From CAYYFX01 sp964571855 (GTDB lineage Bacteria; ARS69), in the NCBI GenBank assembly GCA_964571855.1, contig CAZNDO010000035.1, positions 1 to 21,816 of the forward strand: a DNA stretch of 21,816 bases, read 5' to 3'. A program made the translations under genes and the position numbers. Positions 7,568-15,289 of this stretch are shown here, piece after piece (positions within the stretch are counted from its first letter, which is position 1; every line of letters starts with the position of its first letter). The notes beneath the pieces are model-generated. The model had not been told where the DNA came from, did no database searches, and saw nothing but the letters and a program-made list of their open reading frames with translations.

Positions 7568-9852
7568 ACGCGGCATCCGCGCGCGCTCTCCTCGCCCTGG
7601 CGACGGCCCTGCTCGCCGCCGCCGGCCTCGGCGCACCCGCCGCGGGGCAGGACGACGAGAGCGCCGCGGCCGGCGGCTCCGCCGCCGACACGACCGCGGC
7701 GGACTCCACCGCCGCGCCGAACCCGCGCACGTTCCTGTCCACCGACGGCGCGATCCGCGTGTACGAGGAGCTGCGCCCCGGCGAGGGCATCAACGGCTTC
7801 TGGTGGGAGTACGACCCGCAGGCCGACCTGACGCGCCTGCTGGACGACGACCTGCGCGACCGTCCGCTGGACAAGCTCACCGACGCGTTCGGCTTCCAGA
7901 TCTTCGCGCCGGACAGCATCCTGGCGCTGCGCGACTCCGTCTCCGCGGTGGCGGACTCCATCCTGGCCACGCGCGTGGACCTGAAGACCTCCTTCGATCC
8001 GAAGCTCACGACCCGGTACACGGAGAACCGCGACAGCTTCGACTTCGTGAACGAGCTGACGTCGCCGGTGCCGCTGCCGTGGGGCACGCTGACCACGACG
8101 TTCCGGGAGGCCGACAACTTCAACGAGTCCACGAACAAGGTCCGCGACGACCGGTCGCTCGCCACGACGTTCACGCGCCGGTTCGGGGAACAGACGTCCT
8201 CCACGGTCTCGTTCAACCGGTCCGGCACGGAACAGCGCCGCGGGGACGTGCTGGAGTCCCGGTCGAACTCCACGAGCGTGAACGCGCGCCTGCTCGGCCA
8301 GCGGAGCCTGGGCTGGGCGGGCACCGGAACGGCGGATCTGGGCATCGCCGCCGGGCGGGACGACTACCGCACCGAGATCACGGACGGCGAATCCCGGCAG
8401 CTCACGCCGAGCTGGGGCGCCACGCTCAAGCGGGTGCTCCCCGCGGGCAACCTGTCGTTCGACTACAAGGGGAACACGGATCGCGGCACGCGCCGCGAGG
8501 AACGGGTGGAGACCGTCCTCGACGAGAACAACTTCCCCGTGGTCGGGCCCGACGGCCAGCCGGTGACGGAGATCCGCGTGACGGAGACCGACGACCGCAA
8601 CCTCACCAACAACCTCCAGTTCTCCGGGGACACGAGGATCGGACCGATCTGGACCGTGCGCATGGCGGCCGGGCTGCTGCGCGATCGCACGCAGTACATC
8701 GCCCAGGAGGACTCGGTTTCGGGCCGGCAGGAGACGCGGCGGAACACGTCCGACAACGCGAACCTCAACGTCGAGGGGAAGCCCTGGAGCGGGTTCGAGC
8801 TGAAGCTGTCCGGCCGCGTGAGCCGCAGCGGCTTCGACTACGAGCTGGAGCGCGGGAAGTTCAGCCGGACCAACAGCGGCGGAACGGACGCCGAGGTCCG
8901 CTGGAACCCCACCGAGGCCAGCAACTGGACCGTGAAGCTGGGGCGGAGCCGGGAGGACCGGAACTCCCTGACCACGCAGGCCGGCATCGTGGACAAGGAG
9001 TCCGCGAACCTGAACTGGAAGCAGATCCTCACGGACGCCGTGGACTTCACCGCGAACTACGACGTGACGCTGGACTCGTTCGTGTTCGACGACAAGGAGG
9101 CGAACACCGGCGATCGCGACCTGCGGAACCAGCGCGGCATCTTCACGATCAACTACATCGTGAGCCCCGCGCTGAACACGGCGGTGAAGATGGACGTGCG
9201 CAAGAACGACACGGTGAACATCAACGCGCAGAAGTCGCGGGAGAACAAGTCGGACTACGCGTACATCATCACGCCCACGTACTCGCTGCGCGCGGCCGGG
9301 AACAGCGTCACCGGCGAGTTCTCGGCGGACGCCCGGTACGCGGTGTACGATTTCGACGAGGACCGGAACTTCCTGACGCGCCGGTTCTCCACGCGGCAGC
9401 GGTGGCAGCGATCCCTCACGGAGAACGTCACGTCGGACGTGCTCGGGACGTACGAGATCTCGGACGAGGGCAGCTATCGCCCGGGGGACGACGGCGTGCG
9501 GCGCTTCGCCCGCTCCCGGGAGGTGCACCGGTTCCGCGTGGAGACCCAGGTCCTGTACAACATGCCGTGGGGGCTGCAGCTCCGCACGCTCTACCGCCGC
9601 GACGGCGACGACCAGTACAGCGTGGTGGAGGGCGAGAAGCGCTCCAGCGGCCGGTTCCGCACGGACGAGTTCTCCTTCGGCCTCTCCGGGAAGAAGCGGT
9701 TCCTGAAGAACATCCTCACGGATCTGGACGCGTCCTGGACGAGGAAGGCCGGGGATCGCGTGACCGACGTGGACCGGCGGTTCTTCACCATCCGGCTGTC
9801 GCTGGAATACCAGCCCTTCCGCAAGCCGGGGCAGAACGGGGGTGGCTCGTGA
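7564..9852 (+). CDS. Putative outer-membrane beta-barrel protein, unknown family
   Basis: A 762-aa exported protein that I do not recognise as a named family. An N-terminal signal peptide (ALLALATALLAAAGLGAPAAG, cleavage near residue 27-29) is followed by an Ala/Ser/Asp/Thr-rich linker and a soluble-looking region to about 170. The rest, about 180-750, is a long run of short segments with alternating polar and hydrophobic residues, separated by Asp/Asn/Gly/Arg-rich turns, as in beta-barrels. The last predicted strand is FFTIRLSLEYQPF, which resembles a C-terminal beta-signal ending in an aromatic and is followed by a 10-residue tail. There are no transmembrane helices and few or no cysteines. 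The ATG overlaps the rsmA stop and the stop overlaps the next gene's GTG, so translation is probably coupled. LptD is a tempting alternative from E. coli gene order, but no LptD/OstA domain is visible. Confidence 0.75.
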   Translation: MNAASARALLALATALLAAAGLGAPAAGQDDESAAAGGSAADTTAADSTAAPNPRTFLSTDGAIRVYEELRPGEGINGFWWEYDPQADLTRLLDDDLRDRPLDKLTDAFGFQIFAPDSILALRDSVSAVADSILATRVDLKTSFDPKLTTRYTENRDSFDFVNELTSPVPLPWGTLTTTFREADNFNESTNKVRDDRSLATTFTRRFGEQTSSTVSFNRSGTEQRRGDVLESRSNSTSVNARLLGQRSLGWAGTGTADLGIAAGRDDYRTEITDGESRQLTPSWGATLKRVLPAGNLSFDYKGNTDRGTRREERVETVLDENNFPVVGPDGQPVTEIRVTETDDRNLTNNLQFSGDTRIGPIWTVRMAAGLLRDRTQYIAQEDSVSGRQETRRNTSDNANLNVEGKPWSGFELKLSGRVSRSGFDYELERGKFSRTNSGGTDAEVRWNPTEASNWTVKLGRSREDRNSLTTQAGIVDKESANLNWKQILTDAVDFTANYDVTLDSFVFDDKEANTGDRDLRNQRGIFTINYIVSPALNTAVKMDVRKNDTVNINAQKSRENKSDYAYIITPTYSLRAAGNSVTGEFSADARYAVYDFDEDRNFLTRRFSTRQRWQRSLTENVTSDVLGTYEISDEGSYRPGDDGVRRFARSREVHRFRVETQVLYNMPWGLQLRTLYRRDGDDQYSVVEGEKRSSGRFRTDEFSFGLSGKKRFLKNILTDLDASWTRKAGDRVTDVDRRFFTIRLSLEYQPFRKPGQNGGGS

Positions 9853-10439
9853 CGCGTCGTCGCCTGGCGGACCTCGCGCTCGTGGTCGCGGCCGCGCTGT
9901 GGCTTCCCGGGGCGGGGTGCCTGTTCGACACCCGCAAGGCCGAGGAGGGCGAGGGCGGGGACAGCGTCTGGGTCCCGCCCACGTCGCCGGAGATCGTCGT
10001 GGAGAACCTGCGCGCCGCGCTGGAGGCGGGGACGTTCGGCGACTACCTGCGTGCCTTCACGGAGGACTTCACCTTCGAGCCGGACGCGGCGGACATCGCC
10101 CAGCTGGCCATCGAGCGCCCCGGCGAGCCGGTGTACGACGACTGGACCCGGGACGTGGAGACGGAGACCGCCGAGAGCATCGCGGCGGGAGCGGAGTCCG
10201 TGACGCTGTCCCTGTCCCTGATCAGCGAGCAGCTCGTGGAGGGCGGCCGGTTGCAGAAGTACGACTACACGCTGACGCTCCAGCGCGCGGACGGGGCGGA
10301 CGTCTACCAGGGCGAGGCCTGGTTCGAGATCCGGCAGGAGCCCACGGGGGACTGGCTGATCCATCACTGGCTCGACGTGATCACCCCGGAGACCGTGGAG
10401 TCCTGGGGCCGCCTGAAGGGTCGGAGCCGGCTGCTGTGA
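9849..10439 (+). CDS. Small lipoprotein, NTF2-like fold suspected
   Basis: A 196-aa predicted lipoprotein. The N-terminus (TRRR, then a hydrophobic stretch to LPGAGC) has a lipobox-like site with Cys24, although Gly at -3 is not the standard Leu. An acidic linker follows, then a compact domain. It begins PPTSPEIVVENLRAAL, has a helix-turn-helix ending YLRAFTEDFTFEP, and ends in beta strands (WFEIRQEP, WLIHHWLDV). This pattern resembles NTF2/SnoaL-like folds; the fold call is inference. The start is GTG at 9849, overlapping the stop of the barrel gene in a GTGA, so the two proteins may be made and act together at the outer membrane. It resembles the 10749 lipoprotein in motif order. No function can be assigned. 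Confidence 0.8.
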   Translation: MTRRRLADLALVVAAALWLPGAGCLFDTRKAEEGEGGDSVWVPPTSPEIVVENLRAALEAGTFGDYLRAFTEDFTFEPDAADIAQLAIERPGEPVYDDWTRDVETETAESIAAGAESVTLSLSLISEQLVEGGRLQKYDYTLTLQRADGADVYQGEAWFEIRQEPTGDWLIHHWLDVITPETVESWGRLKGRSRLL

Positions 10440-10531
10440 CGCGCTCGCGGGGGCGACGGTGCGCCCGCGCAAGCGGCTGGCGGAGAGGCGCTTAGGTCCG
10501 GTCGCTCCGGTGCCGAAACCGGGGCGGGGCG

Positions 10532-10561
10532 TTGACACGGACGCGGCCACCCCCATACAAT
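10532..10561 (+). promoter_or_regulatory. Near-consensus sigma-70 promoter
   Basis: TTGACA (10532-10537, 6 of 6) and TACAAT (10556-10561, 5 of 6) are 18 nt apart. It is the best promoter match in the window and drives the lipoprotein gene at 10749. Transcription would begin near 10568, leaving a leader of about 180 nt. Confidence 0.75.
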
Positions 10562-10693
10562 GGGGGCGCCGATTCCGGGAACGGGAATGTCCGCAAGGGC
10601 CGTCCGGACCGGCAGTTCACTGGCCAAGGAACCGGCCCGAGACCCCCGACACGGGCGGAAGGAGTTCCGGCACCGCGCATTGCTACAGGTCCA

Positions 10694-10712
10694 TCGCTTC
10701 CCGCGGAAGCGA
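10694..10712 (+). other. Leader hairpin, 8-bp perfect stem
   Basis: TCGCTTCC and GGAAGCGA form a perfect 8-bp stem around the loop CGC, 24 nt upstream of the GGAGG Shine-Dalgarno of the 10749 gene. A second possible pairing, CCGAG (10716-10720) with CTCGG (10733-10737), would cover part of that Shine-Dalgarno. A role in mRNA stability or translation control is inference. Confidence 0.45.
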
Positions 10713-10748
10713 GCGCCGAGCCCCCCGATCCCCTCGGAGGTAGTTCCC

Positions 10749-11321
10749 GTGGTCTCACTCAAGCGTCCCCTCCGCACCGCGCCGGCGGTCCTGGGGCTTC
10801 TGGCCTTGGTCATCATGCTCCCCGGTTGTCCCCTCAGTCCGGACTCGGACAAGGGGAAGGACGACGACACGCGCATCCCGCCGCGCAACTCGGTGAACGG
10901 GGCCATCGAGCAGTACGCGTACATCTGGACGGAGCAGCGGCTCCCGGAGTACGAGCTCCTCCTGCACGACGACTTCGAGTTCTTCCCGCAGAGCCAGGAC
11001 GTGGACGACTTCCCCTGGATGACCGGGGACAGCTGGGCTCGCACGGAAGAGATCGGCATCGCGCGGAACATGTTCGACGACGACTTCGTCAGCCAGGAGA
11101 ACGGGAACTCCATCGACAGCATCGAGATGGAGATCGAGATCCTGAGCCAGACGGACACGCCCGACGGCACCGTCGTGCTGACGCACGCCACGGCGCAGGT
11201 GCTCTGGGCCGAGAACAGCGGCGCCATCTCGGACGTCCGCTTCGAGTTCCTGGTCGTTCCGGATCCGGACGAGCCGGGCCTGTACCAGCTCAAGGAGCAG
11301 CGGGAGCTTCCGCTGCTGTAG
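10749..11321 (+). CDS. Small lipoprotein, NTF2-like fold suspected, own transcription unit
   Basis: A 190-aa lipoprotein. The signal sequence (LKRPLRTAP, then VLGLLALVIM) ends in the lipobox LPGC with Cys27. An Asp/Lys-rich linker leads to a domain with the order PPRNSVNGAIEQY, YELLLHDDFEFFP, an acidic stretch with a WARTEEIGIARNMF helix, and beta strands to the C-terminus. PP...A...Y...L..DF.F.P matches the 9849 lipoprotein, so the two may be distant paralogues with an NTF2-like fold (inference). The GTG at 10749 is chosen because GGAGG at 10736-10740 lies 8 nt upstream and the signal peptide starts there. A promoter and terminator bracket the gene, suggesting a strongly expressed single-gene unit. 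Function unknown. Confidence 0.88.
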   Translation: MVSLKRPLRTAPAVLGLLALVIMLPGCPLSPDSDKGKDDDTRIPPRNSVNGAIEQYAYIWTEQRLPEYELLLHDDFEFFPQSQDVDDFPWMTGDSWARTEEIGIARNMFDDDFVSQENGNSIDSIEMEIEILSQTDTPDGTVVLTHATAQVLWAENSGAISDVRFEFLVVPDPDEPGLYQLKEQRELPLL

Positions 11322-11347
11322 GCGCACCGCCGATCGAGGGGATCGCC

Positions 11348-11376
11348 GAAGGGCCGGGAGCGCATCCCGGCCCTTC
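11348..11376 (+). terminator. Terminator hairpin, 12-bp perfect stem
   Basis: GAAGGGCCGGGA and TCCCGGCCCTTC form a 12-bp perfect stem with a 5-nt loop, 26 nt after the lipoprotein stop. It is followed by TCGCTT rather than a clean T-run, as is common in GC-rich genomes. It is well placed to end the 10749 unit before the next gene. Confidence 0.8.
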
Positions 11377-11441
11377 TCGCTTCCGGGATGCTCTGCTAGT
11401 CTGCGGCCCACTCCCGCACCCACCCGCCGGAGCGGATCGCG

Positions 11442-12629
11442 ATGACCCCACCCGCGCACGGCCCTTCCCGCAACGACGCCCGCGCGCCGCGCGTGTTCCT
11501 GGGCGTGCTCGCGGCCATCGCGGCCGGCGTCGCGCTGGGAGCGCGCACGCCCGTCGTCACCGGAGCGGCGGACGCGGCGCCGGTCACCGCCGCGCTGGAC
11601 GCCGCGCTGCGCGCGCAGGGCGTGGAGCGCGCGGCCGTGACGGAGGAACCGGCGGTCGCGGGGCCCGGCGCGCCCGCGCGGTGGACGGTGGCGTTGCCGC
11701 CGCGGGCCACGTACGCCGGCGTGAACGCGGCCATCGCCGAGGCGGTGGAGGCACGGGGCGGGCGCGTCGTGGACGCCGTGGAGCGGGGCACGTTCCCGGA
11801 CCGGCCGGAGGCGCTCGAGATGGTGCTCGGCACCGCGGACGCGGTCACGCACCGCGTCACGTTGCGGGCGGACCGCCCGTTCGACGGGGACGTCGTGCCG
11901 CCGGACGCCTCGCCGTGCATCGCCCTCGTCTTCGATGACCTCGGCTACACCACGGTCGGCCTCGCCCGGGAGCTGCTGGAGCTGGAGGGACCGCTGACCT
12001 TCTCGGTGCTGCCCGGGCTGGCGCACTCGGCGGACTTCGCGCGCGCCGCGCGCTCCCGCGGGCACGAGGTGATCCTGCACCTGCCCATGGAGCCGCTGGA
12101 CGCGCGGCACCACGACCCCGGCGAGGACGCCATCCTCGTGGACCTGCCGCCGGCCGAGATCCGCCGGCGCATGGCGAGGAACCTCGCCGGCGTTCCGGGC
12201 CACGTGGGCGTGTCGAACCACATGGGATCGCGCGCCACGGCGGATGCGGACGTGATGGACCTCGTGCTGGGGGAGATCCGCGCGCGCGGGCGCGGCGTGT
12301 TCTTCCTGGACAGCCGGACCACGCCGTCGTCGGTGGTCGGGTCCCGCGCGCGGGCGGCCGGCGTGCGCACGGTCGCGAACGACCTGTTCCTGGACGGGAC
12401 CGACGAGGCGGAGGTGGTGCCGTCGGTGCAGACCGGGCAGCTGGAGGCCATCGCCCTGCGGCACGGCCGGGCGGTCGGCATCGGGCACGTGCGCGAGGAG
12501 ACGGTGGCCGCGGTGCAGGAAGCCCTGCCGCGGTGGCGGGCGCTCGGGATCCGGCTCGTGCCGGTGTCCGGGCTGGCGGGGCCGGGGGCGCTCGAGGAGC
12601 CCGCGCCCACGATGCTCGCCGGGAGGTGA
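11442..12629 (+). CDS. Divergent polysaccharide deacetylase, YibQ family
   Basis: A 395-aa protein of the divergent polysaccharide deacetylase family (YibQ, DUF610). An N-terminal hydrophobic anchor at about 18-34 (VFLGVLAAIAAGVALGA) is followed by a variable region to about 155, with the NodB-like barrel filling the remainder. Visible motifs: IALVFDDLGY (D165, D166), ILHLPMEP (H213), SNHMGSRAT (N259, H260) and FFLDSRTT (D290). Members are periplasmic and of uncertain substrate. In E. coli yibQ is directly downstream of envC; here both lie in the same window but 7.6 kb apart. The ATG at 11442 has only a weak GGAG upstream. The stop lies 2 nt before the pdxJ start. Confidence 0.93.
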   Translation: MTPPAHGPSRNDARAPRVFLGVLAAIAAGVALGARTPVVTGAADAAPVTAALDAALRAQGVERAAVTEEPAVAGPGAPARWTVALPPRATYAGVNAAIAEAVEARGGRVVDAVERGTFPDRPEALEMVLGTADAVTHRVTLRADRPFDGDVVPPDASPCIALVFDDLGYTTVGLARELLELEGPLTFSVLPGLAHSADFARAARSRGHEVILHLPMEPLDARHHDPGEDAILVDLPPAEIRRRMARNLAGVPGHVGVSNHMGSRATADADVMDLVLGEIRARGRGVFFLDSRTTPSSVVGSRARAAGVRTVANDLFLDGTDEAEVVPSVQTGQLEAIALRHGRAVGIGHVREETVAAVQEALPRWRALGIRLVPVSGLAGPGALEEPAPTMLAGR

Positions 12630-12631
12630 CC

Positions 12632-13357
12632 ATGCGACTCGGCGTGAACGTGGACCACGTGGCCACGGTGCGGGAGGCGCGCCGCGGCCGGCAGCCGGAT
12701 CCGGTGGCGGCGGCGCTGAAGTGCGAGGAGGCGGGCTGCGACCAGATCACGGTGCACCTGCGCGAGGACCGGCGCCACATCCAGGACCGGGACGTGCGGC
12801 TGCTCCGCGAGGTCGTGACCACGCGGCTGAACCTGGAGATGGCCGCCACGGACGAGATGGTGGCGATCGCGCTCTCCCTGCGGCCGGACACGGTGACCCT
12901 GGTCCCGGAGCGTCGCGAGGAACTGACCACGGAGGGCGGGCTGGACGTGACGGCCGGCGGCGCCGCGCTCGGATCACGGATCGCCCGGCTGAAGGAGGGC
13001 GGGATCCGCGTGAGCCTGTTCGTGGACCCGGACCTGGACCAGGTGAAGGAGAGCCTCCGGCTCGGGGCGCACGCGGTGGAGCTGCACACCGGCCGGTACG
13101 CGAACGCCGCCACGTCCGAGGCGATCCGCGCGGAGCTGGAGCGCGTGGCCGACGCGGCGTCCCTGGCGGAGAAGATGGGGCTGGAGCCGCTGGCCGGGCA
13201 CGGCCTGGACTACCGGAACGTCATCCCGCTGTGCCGGATCCGGCCGCTGGCGGAGCTGAACATCGGCCACTCCATCGTGTCGCGGGCCATCCTGGTGGGC
13301 CTGGCCGAGGCGGTCCGGGAGATGATCGCGGTGCTCCGGGCGGCGCGCGCCGCCTGA
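12632..13357 (+). CDS. pdxJ: Pyridoxine 5'-phosphate synthase
   Basis: TIM-barrel enzyme (241 aa) of the DXP-dependent vitamin B6 pathway. It condenses 1-deoxy-D-xylulose 5-phosphate with 3-amino-2-oxopropyl phosphate to pyridoxine 5'-phosphate. Family signatures run in order: LGVNVDHVATVR (N6, D8, H9), ITVHLREDRRHI (H42, R47, H49), NLEMA (E69), LVPERREE, VSLFVDP, ELHTGRYA, AGHGLDYRNV and ELNIGHSIVS. All expected phosphate and catalytic residues are present, and length is typical (about 240 aa). The ATG at 12632 follows GGGAGG at 12621-12626 and lies 2 nt after the yibQ stop. In many bacteria acpS follows pdxJ; here it does not, and secD follows from its own promoter. Confidence 0.97.
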   Translation: MRLGVNVDHVATVREARRGRQPDPVAAALKCEEAGCDQITVHLREDRRHIQDRDVRLLREVVTTRLNLEMAATDEMVAIALSLRPDTVTLVPERREELTTEGGLDVTAGGAALGSRIARLKEGGIRVSLFVDPDLDQVKESLRLGAHAVELHTGRYANAATSEAIRAELERVADAASLAEKMGLEPLAGHGLDYRNVIPLCRIRPLAELNIGHSIVSRAILVGLAEAVREMIAVLRAARAA

Positions 13358-13368
13358 CCCGCGCGCCG
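13341..13368 (+). terminator. Possible terminator straddling the pdxJ stop
   Basis: CGGCGCGCG (13341-13349) and CGCGCGCCG (13360-13368) form a 9-bp stem around a 10-nt loop that contains the pdxJ stop codon. It has no T-run. Because it is all G/C in a GC-rich genome, chance is a real alternative. Confidence 0.3.
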
Positions 13369-13416
13369 GGTCGTCCCCGCTCCGGCCCCCGCGCCCGCGG
13401 CGGCCTCCCCGGAGGG

Positions 13417-13445
13417 TTGACACCGCTTGCGGCCCTCCCTACGCT
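13417..13445 (+). promoter_or_regulatory. Sigma-70-like promoter of secD-secF
   Basis: TTGACA (13417-13422) and TACGCT (13440-13445) are 17 nt apart, about 70 nt upstream of the secD ATG. The -35 is perfect; the -10 matches 4 of 6. This suggests secDF is not only read from yibQ-pdxJ. Confidence 0.55.
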
Positions 13446-13514
13446 CGTCGCCCTTGTGTCCGATCCGTGCCCGGGCCGGAAGTTCCGGGCGCCCCTCCCG
13501 AGGTCTGCGCTCCG

Positions 13515-15278
13515 ATGAACTTGAACCTCCGCTGGCGGGTGATCCTGGTCCTCGCCTCCGTGCTCCTGTCGTTCTGGATCCTGTGGCCCACGATCCGCCT
13601 CTCCCGGATGACCCCCGACCAGCGCGCCCACGTGGATCCGGCCGAGCTGGACCGCCTGAAGGCGCAGGCGCTGCGGCTCGGCCTGGATCTCCAGGGAGGC
13701 ATGCACCTCGTCCTGGAGCTGGACGATTCGAAGCTGGCGCCGGACACGGACCGCAAGGACGTGCTCGACCGCGCGCTGGAGATCGTGCGCAACCGGATCG
13801 ACCAGTTCGGCGTGACGGAGCCGGTGGTGCAGGCTTCCGGGGACAAGCGGATCATCGTGGAGCTGGCCGGCATCGACGACCTCGCGCGCGCGCAGGAGAT
13901 CGTCTCGAAGGCGGCGGTGCTCGAGTTCAAGATGGTCCGTCCCGGGGCGGAGGTGCGGCGGCTCGTCGAGCGGATGGACCTCGAGCTCGCGCGGCGCGCG
14001 GGCGTGACCCAGACGGACCCGACCGCCGCGCTGGCGGACACCACGGAGGAGATGGACGAGGCGCCGGAAGACACCGCGGCCACCGCGGCGGTCGCCGACT
14101 CGGCAGCCTCCGCGCCCGCGGCGGATGAGGCGGCGGCCGAGGCGTCGCCCGGCGTCCTGCCGGACTGGGCCCTCGCGGACATCCGCACGAGCGGCGGCCG
14201 GCCCCTGGCGTCGCGGGTCCAGCTCGTTCCCCGGCAGGGGCGCGTGGCGATGAACGAGGTCTCGCTCGTGGCGGAGTCGGAGTACTCGCGCGTGGCGAGC
14301 TACCTGGACTGGCTGGAGGCGAACACCAACGTCATCCCCGGCGACGTGGAGTGGCACTGGGACGCGGAGACGGCCGGGGACGCGAGCACCGGCGGCGTCA
14401 TCCGGTACCTGTACCTCCTGAACTCGCGCGCCGAACTGACCGGCGAGGTCCTGGAGGACGCGCGCCCGCAGCCCGATGCCACGTCGAACATCGCGGGGAA
14501 CTTCATGGTCCAGTTCGACCTGGACCGCAACGGCCGCCGGCTGTTCAGCCGCACGACCGGCGAGAACGTGGGCAAGCTGATGGCGATCGTGCTGGACGGC
14601 CGCGTGAAGTCCGCGCCCGAGATCCACGAGAAGATCCGCGGCGGCTCCGCCAGCATCAGCGGGCAGTTCACGGCGCAGGAGGCGGCGGACCTGGCCGTCG
14701 TGCTGCGCGCGGGCGCCTTGCCGGTGCCGCTGACCATCGAGGAGCAGCGCGCGGTGGGCCCGTCGCTGGGCCGGGACTCCATCGAGCTCGGCAGCCGCGC
14801 CATCCTGTACGGGTTCGTGGCGGTGCTGATCTTCATGGTGATCTACTACCGGGTGGCCGGGGGCATCGCGGTGTTCGCGCTGTTCCTGAACCTGCTGCTG
14901 ATGCTGGCGGCGCTCGTCTCCATCGACGCCGTGCTCACGCTTCCCGGCATCGCGGGATTCGCGCTCACCGTGGGCATGTCCGTGGACGCGAACGTGCTCA
15001 TCTACGAGCGCCTCCGCGAGGAGATGCGGCACGGCCAGACCTTCCGGAACGCCATCAGCCGGGCCTACTCCCGGGTGTTCCTCACGATCTTCGACTCCAA
15101 CGTGACCACGCTCTTCGCCGCGCTGGCGCTGCTCTGGTTCGGCACCGGCCCGGTGAAGGGGTTCGCGGTCACGCTGTCGCTCGGGATCGTCGTGAGCATG
15201 TTCACCGCGCTGTTCGTCACGCGGCTGATCTTCGATCTCCTCATGCGGCGCGCCGGCGTCCGCGAGATCCCGGTCTAG
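13515..15278 (+). CDS. secD: Protein translocase subunit SecD
   Basis: RND-family export factor (587 aa) that works with SecF and SecYEG to complete protein export using the proton gradient. TM1 is at about 8-25, followed by the signature LGLDLQGGMHLVLE (residues 55-68), GVTEPVVQ, and the P1 periplasmic domain. Five TM helices occupy about 430-580, with LPGIAGFALTVGMSVDANVLIYERLREE including the conserved D491. Ala/Asp/Glu-rich low-complexity sequence at about 168-212 interrupts P1. I chose the ATG at 13515 because MNLNLRWRVILV directly precedes TM1, with a GAGG upstream; a GTG 48 nt earlier would add a Pro-rich peptide. Runs straight into secF after 11 nt. Confidence 0.95.
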   Translation: MNLNLRWRVILVLASVLLSFWILWPTIRLSRMTPDQRAHVDPAELDRLKAQALRLGLDLQGGMHLVLELDDSKLAPDTDRKDVLDRALEIVRNRIDQFGVTEPVVQASGDKRIIVELAGIDDLARAQEIVSKAAVLEFKMVRPGAEVRRLVERMDLELARRAGVTQTDPTAALADTTEEMDEAPEDTAATAAVADSAASAPAADEAAAEASPGVLPDWALADIRTSGGRPLASRVQLVPRQGRVAMNEVSLVAESEYSRVASYLDWLEANTNVIPGDVEWHWDAETAGDASTGGVIRYLYLLNSRAELTGEVLEDARPQPDATSNIAGNFMVQFDLDRNGRRLFSRTTGENVGKLMAIVLDGRVKSAPEIHEKIRGGSASISGQFTAQEAADLAVVLRAGALPVPLTIEEQRAVGPSLGRDSIELGSRAILYGFVAVLIFMVIYYRVAGGIAVFALFLNLLLMLAALVSIDAVLTLPGIAGFALTVGMSVDANVLIYERLREEMRHGQTFRNAISRAYSRVFLTIFDSNVTTLFAALALLWFGTGPVKGFAVTLSLGIVVSMFTALFVTRLIFDLLMRRAGVREIPV

Positions 15279-15289
15279 GGGGCGCCGTC

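Larger units (their letters stand above)
10440..10748 (+). other. Intergenic region with promoter and long leader
   Basis: This 309-nt gap carries no convincing gene. Its first 90 nt hold only weak GC hairpins, such as a 6-bp stem at 10446-10451/10464-10469, and no clear terminator for the upstream lipoprotein. A near-consensus promoter at 10532-10561 and then a leader of about 180 nt fill the rest. The leader holds a perfect 8-bp hairpin at 10694-10712 and a strong Shine-Dalgarno at 10736-10740. An ATG at 10560 opens a frame into the lipoprotein gene, but it overlaps the -10 element and would bury the signal peptide. Confidence 0.6.

Noticed and set aside
7564..9852. LptD identity for the barrel, suggested by the rsmA context
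   Set aside because: No OstA-like N-terminal domain or conserved LptD cysteines are visible. The resemblance is only in length and gene order.
10446..10469. 6-bp GC hairpin after the 9849 lipoprotein as a terminator
   Set aside because: The stem is short, the loop is 12 nt and there is no T-run. Such stems are frequent by chance at this GC content.
10560..10748. ATG at 10560 as the start of the lipoprotein gene
   Set aside because: It lies at the -10 element, and it would place 63 residues ahead of a complete lipoprotein signal peptide that has its own Shine-Dalgarno.
11374..11402. Promoter for yibQ just after the terminator
   Set aside because: TAGTCT with a TG extension is present, but the matching -35 position (TTCTCG) is poor, so I did not list it.
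13467..13514. GTG at 13467 as the secD start
   Set aside because: It would add a 16-residue Pro-rich peptide before TM1. The ATG at 13515 gives the usual SecD N-terminus.
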